Both the position numbers and the translations under genes were made by a program. The notes beneath the pieces were generated by a model, which had not been told where the DNA came from, searched no databases, and saw only the letters and a list, made by a program, of their open reading frames with translations. 64,000 nt of DNA from Myxococcales bacterium (GTDB lineage: Bacteria > Myxococcota_A > Polyangia > Polyangiales > Polyangiaceae). The DNA lies in contig CANJCO010000024.1 in assembly GCA_947473045.1 (NCBI GenBank), positions 1 to 64,000 on the forward strand, in the 5' to 3' direction. Shown here in pieces: positions 61,901 through 64,000 of this stretch (positions are counted from its first letter, which is position 1; each line of letters opens with the position of its first letter).

Positions 61901-64000
61901 TCCGCCTTGCCCTTGAGCGGTCTCCTGATCACGCGGCGAGCCGCGCCGCGATTGTCGGCCTCCTCGACGACGACGCGCTCTTTGCCGAGGCCTTCGACGC
62001 GCTCGAGGGCGTCTATCGCTCCCTGGGAAACGCGACCGATCTCGCGAATCTTTTCGAGCGCCGCGTCGCGCGGGCGTCCGATCGCCGTGAGGGCGTTCGT
62101 GCCCGGCTCGAGCTCGCTCGCGTGGTCGAAGATCTCGTGGGTGATGGCGCGCGCGCACAGCGCATCGTCGAAGCCGCGCTGGTGGCGGACGTCACCGAGC
62201 CCGACGTTCTCGCGGAGCTCGAGCGTCTCGCGCCCGCGACGGGTGGATGGCGCGAGGCGGCCGACGCTCTCGCGAGCGCACTTCGCGCGCAGCATGACGA
62301 CGTTCCGAGCTCCGCGCGAGCCGAGCTCTGGTCGCGGATCGCAGGTTGGCGTCGCGACAAACTTGGCGATGCGGCGGGTGCCGAGGAAGCGTTCGGCCAG
62401 GCGCGCGCCGCTGATCCGGACAACGTCGATGTGCTGTCGGCTATCGAAGAGCTGCAGCGACAGCCGGGTCGCGAGCGCGAGCTCATCGAAACGCTGCGCG
62501 CCCGAGCGAAGCTCGACGGCGATCTGTCGTCGAGACGAACCACCTTGCGCGAGGCGAAGGCAATCGCGGAGACGACGCTGCTCGACCCGCAGCTCGCCGA
62601 GTCGCTCGTTCGCGAGCTTCTCACCGAAGACGCCGCGGACGCGTGGGCGCTCGAGGAATTGACGCGCATGCGCGAAGCCGCCGGCGCGTGGGGGGAGGTC
62701 GCTGCGCTGCTGCTTCGCCGCGTCGATGTCGAAGCGGATGGCCTCGCGATCGCCGCGCTTCGCCATCGGGCCGGCGAGGTCTATGCCGCTCAGCTCGGCG
62801 ATGCCGAGCGGGCGATCGCGATTTATCGGGAGCTGTTCGAGGCTGATCCGAACGACGCGAAGGCGACTCAGGCTCTTCGCGGCCTCTACGGCGCGACGAA
62901 CAACACGCGCGCGCTTTCGGAGCTGCTTGAGACGCTCGTCGACATGGCAGACGGCGAAGCGGCTCGCGCGGCGCTGCGGATCGAGCTCGCGAAGCTGCAG
63001 GATTCCCGCGGCGAGACCCGTGAGGCGACCGACACGCTTCGCGCGATTCTCGACGAAAATCCCACGAATTCCGAAGCGGTGATCGCGCTTTCGCAGCTGT
63101 TCGAAAAGCATGGGCAGGATGACGAGCTCGCAGAGTTGCTGTCGGTTCAACTCGGACAGGCTCAGGACCGAGGCGACGGCGTCGCGGAGCTCGCGCTCCA
63201 GGTGCGCCTCGCTGAAGTGTACGAGTCGCGCTTGAACGACACTCCGCGAGCGCTCGCGGCGTACGAGGCTGTCCTCGTTCGCGATCCGTCGCATCGTGGC
63301 GCGCTCGAGGCCGTCGCCCGACTCGGCGAGCTGCGCGGAGCATGGGACCGCGCATCCGCCGCGCTGTCGAAGTTGCTCGAGCTCGCGACGGACGCCTCGG
63401 GAGTCCCCGTTGCGCTGCGCCTTGCGAAGGCGTTCGGAGCGCTCGACGACGACGCGGGAGTGGCGTCCGCTCTGCGGCGCGCTCTCGAGCTCGAAAAATC
63501 CAACGAGGTCGTGCGCGACGCGCTTCGCTCCCTTTACGAGAAGCGCAAGAGCTGGAGCGAGCTGGCCGAGATGCTCGTGTCGGATGCCGACCTCGCTGAA
63601 GACGCGGCGGGCGCCGAGAAGTCTCCGGCGGTCGTCGCCGGCGTCGTCAAGTCGCTGCGACGCGCGTCAGAAATCTACTCGGGCGAGCTCAGCGCACCGG
63701 GCCTCGCTGTGCCGCATCTCGAGCGCGCGTCGGCGCTCGCCCCAGCCGACCGCGAGCTGCTTCTCGCGCTGTGCGACGTCTACACGACCTCAGGCCGCGA
63801 GCGCGCAGCGACTGAAGTGCTCGAGAAGATCATCGCCTCGTTTGGGGGCAAGCGCAGCAAAGAACTCGGCGTGTTCCACCACAAGCTCGGGCGCGCGCTG
63901 GCGTCGCTCGGGGAGAAGGAGGCCGCGCTCGCCCAGTTCGATCTCGCGTTCAAGATCGACCCCGGCGCGATCGGTGTGCTTCGGGAGCTTGGCGTGTTCT
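52966..64000 (+). CDS. Giant TPR-repeat protein (3' end beyond window)
   Basis: From ATG 52966 (AGGTG just before) the frame stays open to the window edge, giving at least 3,678 residues without a stop. It consists of TPR-type helical repeats with a longer period of about 100 residues. Each unit has a pattern like AxAAYERVLxLxPxxxxA, then an LYxxxxrWxDLxxLLExR step, then a run such as RxxLLxxLAxLY. Examples are DRAAVAYERVLDLAPENSEA and KRWADLAALLEKAAG near the start, and PRALAAYEAVLVRDPSHRGA near 63.2 kb. No signal peptide or membrane segment is seen near the start, and no enzyme domain in the visible part. It is probably a cytoplasmic scaffold. The C-terminus is unknown. Confidence 0.9.
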   Translation, partial: MSASTIRNALGLLQDDPDHARAYQDLRDALGSGQAIADMSREQLAKLLEAARTAHASRLEYDAVASLLELEVVQAQGTDREVALLLELARVADEHLFDAGRAGEIYARVLTLDAGNAQAEDALETAVAKRAKWAELVKRYGDEAESASEPALKSSLLVSAAETAYRYGRPSIAGEKGAKKKLAALIADASTRLDEAVSIDPANVRAAALLEHIYRETKRWADLAALLEKAAGDVPTKDAKIAALLRLARVCKKKLEETDRAAVAYERVLDLAPENSEATSFLVDHFTAKQMWDHLVAVYQEQLGAATRAGREDAGTALQIAMIHWKMRASLDAAEPFFERVRKVEPAHAGMLAFFREHLGARGDTQRLTQILTEAQRAMPEGPARAQVGADIAKLAEDGANATKAIEQWRVILRQDAGNKDARDALKRLYRQSANHASLADLLRGDLERLAADDVAGRLVVLRELSAIYQGQLKNDTALVGVLSQIVTLDTTDADAARALARIYEALGRFRDLLTTQARLAELEREPSVRAELYRQIARRWLEQFTNVQNAVEAYERLLDAAPTDSEARQKLRELYVKRRAYKSLYELIEREVATSEGADRLEKWLEMAKLAAERLDRGPDAVRLYKLVLAEDPGAAAALDALEKQAERDKDFATVAEVIERRVSATDDPAAKAALLQKLGALYTERLQNQEASLGAWRRVIEVQPAHPKAVRVLRESYLAVGDYDGLTSLYAANSDWEGLAEVLSTAADKVNDSAAKVDLSFRAAAVYIEKIASPERAFRAYERVLGVRPDDERAAAALVPIYEADEKWARLPALYEVLCGHAVAVDAKLVWLDKLFGVTGKHLQDRVAAFRYARRAYDLAPARLSAFEKAAIESGEWTSFVEALGLRLAAADSPEDERRTIRAKVAETYATQLGRLDEAVATYKTLVEQDPTDEVSVQTLDRILRSSDRRDDLRWLFAQRVSVANTARKLETLEEWAALEEDVFGAPADSAALYRRILEVVPNHGRALRALSRLLSAAGEPEEAATLLERDRDQREGKERAAREIDLAKLYSGALERHDAALSAVERALQLAPGDRDAIAVLEQLMARAETRRGAAERLERAYAESGDQARQAGVVEVLLSTTDSPEARAALFDTLAGLREALGEPSTAFDVLVRAAAESPALLSVWDRLAELAARTQRAQALADALAGVVAGGGLAPELEVELSERAAALFDELGESDRARPYLARVLALDPTNERAFARLKQILTGSENWTDLEALYEAAIGVSDSGRRVELLIELAVVAEEITSDTDKAISCYERIIATQAGHPLASRALDTLYTMEARWADLAALLERRVDGAPGDEAAPLRVRLASLFVGKLDSAPRALEQLALVLEADPGAKDARELVEQVLGVAAHRQAAAAILESVYSASNSQRDLVRILEVRLEGEATTEGKIELLRRIAELRDEGLSEEVAALDAFARLVPIAPDDVHARTRLLDLARRVGSQAQAADVLEASAKAARVPQPRGEILMELARVREDLLGDSDKAEVAYREVLALDPADAALSLPAARALGRIYAAAGKSRELVEVLRKEVALEDGAEARRELFGRIGELCENALDDPNGAIVSWKARLEDDPTDDAGLAALDRLYERTGDHKALVEVLRSREQNATDPESRKRLLLRLAQTLADKLSDVTEAIGAYRALQDEFGADRALLGALAMLYEIADRHDDLADALEADLSMADATEDRLALLVRLGSVRQSKLKDVSAALETYRQALTLDSSHVPSRAALEALLSDDGAQRDAAGILKPLYEADGDHAKLLKVLAIEIGLADSVGERLDLLSQAVVVAEQSLGDPAGAFAFAARAVKEAAGEGELTAWMERAERLASAAKLEADFVSLLRGIVPDVLDEAAQVDVMLKVASHARTHLADAALAREYYEKALQVRGDEPRALEALESLYSAAGDFAALSDILQRLAEVAVSDAERKGFLLKQARVAEDSTADFKFAIEVYEQVLELGTDAVVIEALERLYARTERFDDMVALYERQLGEGADDDKLASLHARLGAVYRNNLADVDRAFDSYEAALKHDSENAEAIAALEALMRADASAGRAAEILEPVYLARLDWRRVMDAISARLRASQDPDDRRTLLKRLIKLHEEQEENYGAALDDAGRLLAEDVSDESTWSELERLARVANAPRRLAEIFAAELVKVSVDETATAQLCARTAELFEEQGESAQALVFYRRAYAFSPEDHAPVFGAVDRLLTAGGRHAERVALYRAALEFQNDDSARAEMLHTIARLEEVELHDAAAAMETYRAALEIDDSDAVSLDALSRLYGNAERFRDLADLIRRRAEQSGMPEEEARFRFDLGELLQHRLDDPSGAIDEFHAVVDLAAPGTAGSEQAVKALEALLREPDHKARVIEILRPIFERSDDWRRLLALDQQRLAITTDAGERGAIFKEAARIWEERGADSSRAFEAMRDAFVLDPEDGDARSELDRLCGVVGRWDDLADAYEQGLSLALDLTKRDLLSALAQLHDARRDDPRKALDAYGRLFALDESEPEPLEHMDALATLLADWPTVVTVLVKKAELTLDDSERASIWRRVGEARRDMLEDNPGALEAYESALELEPDSAWTIDNLLPLHEAMNNDARLVELYRRRVELAGDDEAELKYQLLVAAADRHEQALSNRAEAIALLGEALAVQPGDGPVTERLGRLYRSESMWPELLDNLKLQAAAASDEQRGAVKKAIGALLVSELGDPRQALDAYRDVLDAGFDDEAARAIRAIGEGSDELREEAADALEPALRASGNHAELVDVLELRLRGQEDPDARCRTLRAIASISESSLGDHARALDALVRAIADSTDDAELHGEIMRLCDRVAGAGYARYADALTQRAASVVDPQICADLNVRLGRVCEEHLKDDPRAAAAYARATEYGGDTSPTLLALDALYVRMGDVRALSDVLERRITLEGTPAIQADLYHRLAVIQRGEFGDKALALSTLRLALERSPDHAASRAAIVGLLDDDALFAEAFDALEGVYRSLGNATDLANLFERRVARASDRREGVRARLELARVVEDLVGDGARAQRIVEAALVADVTEPDVLAELERLAPATGGWREAADALASALRAQHDDVPSSARAELWSRIAGWRRDKLGDAAGAEEAFGQARAADPDNVDVLSAIEELQRQPGRERELIETLRARAKLDGDLSSRRTTLREAKAIAETTLLDPQLAESLVRELLTEDAADAWALEELTRMREAAGAWGEVAALLLRRVDVEADGLAIAALRHRAGEVYAAQLGDAERAIAIYRELFEADPNDAKATQALRGLYGATNNTRALSELLETLVDMADGEAARAALRIELAKLQDSRGETREATDTLRAILDENPTNSEAVIALSQLFEKHGQDDELAELLSVQLGQAQDRGDGVAELALQVRLAEVYESRLNDTPRALAAYEAVLVRDPSHRGALEAVARLGELRGAWDRASAALSKLLELATDASGVPVALRLAKAFGALDDDAGVASALRRALELEKSNEVVRDALRSLYEKRKSWSELAEMLVSDADLAEDAAGAEKSPAVVAGVVKSLRRASEIYSGELSAPGLAVPHLERASALAPADRELLLALCDVYTTSGRERAATEVLEKIIASFGGKRSKELGVFHHKLGRALASLGEKEAALAQFDLAFKIDPGAIGVLRELGVF

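Noticed and set aside
60766..63294. Long minus-strand open frame opposite the giant TPR gene (about 842 codons)
   Set aside because: The plus strand has an uninterrupted TPR frame with consistent repeats, while the minus frame shows no recognisable domain.
1..64000. CRISPR arrays, insertion sequences, prophage or rRNA
   Set aside because: No repeat-spacer pattern, transposase, integrase, phage structural gene or rRNA sequence was seen on either strand.

Overview
The window is high-GC, densely packed bacterial chromosome. It carries ordinary housekeeping genes (hutH, tsaB, a polyprenyl diphosphate synthase, sucA, ccmC, accA, hisC, a complex I gene block, ychF, coaBC, galE). Mixed among them are many secreted lipoproteins with Asp/Ala/Gly/Ser-rich linkers, a Cys-rich CGxCG lipoprotein, an FHA-GAF-adenylyl cyclase fusion, a TM2 protein with a very long Pro/Ala linker and a TPR protein of more than 3,600 residues. 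This mix, the gene order and the codon bias suggest a myxobacterium-like member of the Myxococcota (Polyangia-type). That placement is an inference from style, not from a marker gene. No prophage, transposase, CRISPR array or rRNA was seen.

Layout. 1-158: five consecutive hairpins leading into hutH. 1.7-9.1 kb: tRNA-Leu(UAA), a secreted thioredoxin-like protein, three small minus-strand genes of unknown function (two of them tandem paralogues), a RavA-like MoxR ATPase, tsaB, a polyprenyl synthase, a GbsR-type regulator and an outer-membrane barrel whose start codon cannot be found. 9.1-15.8 kb: a TPR protein with a possible dead zincin domain, lipoproteins, an L,D-transpeptidase and an FKBP-type prolyl isomerase. 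15.8-26.4 kb: a mostly minus-strand run with an MscS channel fused to a cyclic-nucleotide-binding domain, sucA, cytochrome c maturation genes, accA and the FHA-GAF-cyclase; thiS lies on the other strand. 26.5-33.6 kb, plus strand: a Lon-family protease that seems to have lost its ATPase motifs, a lipoprotein hydrolase, hisC and a lipoprotein. 33.6-43.6 kb, minus strand: nuoE-F-J-K-L-M-N plus a terminal lipoprotein, with nuoA-D and nuoG-I absent. 43.9-52.7 kb: TM2 protein, DUF2752 protein, ychF, a glutaredoxin-like membrane protein, coaBC, a cobalamin riboswitch with a propeller-like lipoprotein, galE, a diacylglycerol-kinase-like protein and a PlsC-like acyltransferase. 52.97 kb to the window end: a giant TPR gene, open at the right edge.

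The most interesting unit is at 48.36-49.96 kb. A well-formed cobalamin riboswitch, with a hairpin that can hide the ribosome binding site, precedes a single gene for a lipoprotein that looks like a beta-propeller. This suggests a B12-regulated surface or periplasmic corrinoid-capture protein, similar in concept to BtuG of Bacteroides. Second is the Lon-like protease at 26.57-29.33 kb: its Ser-Lys dyad has the exact E. coli Lon spacing, but both nucleotide-binding motifs look destroyed.
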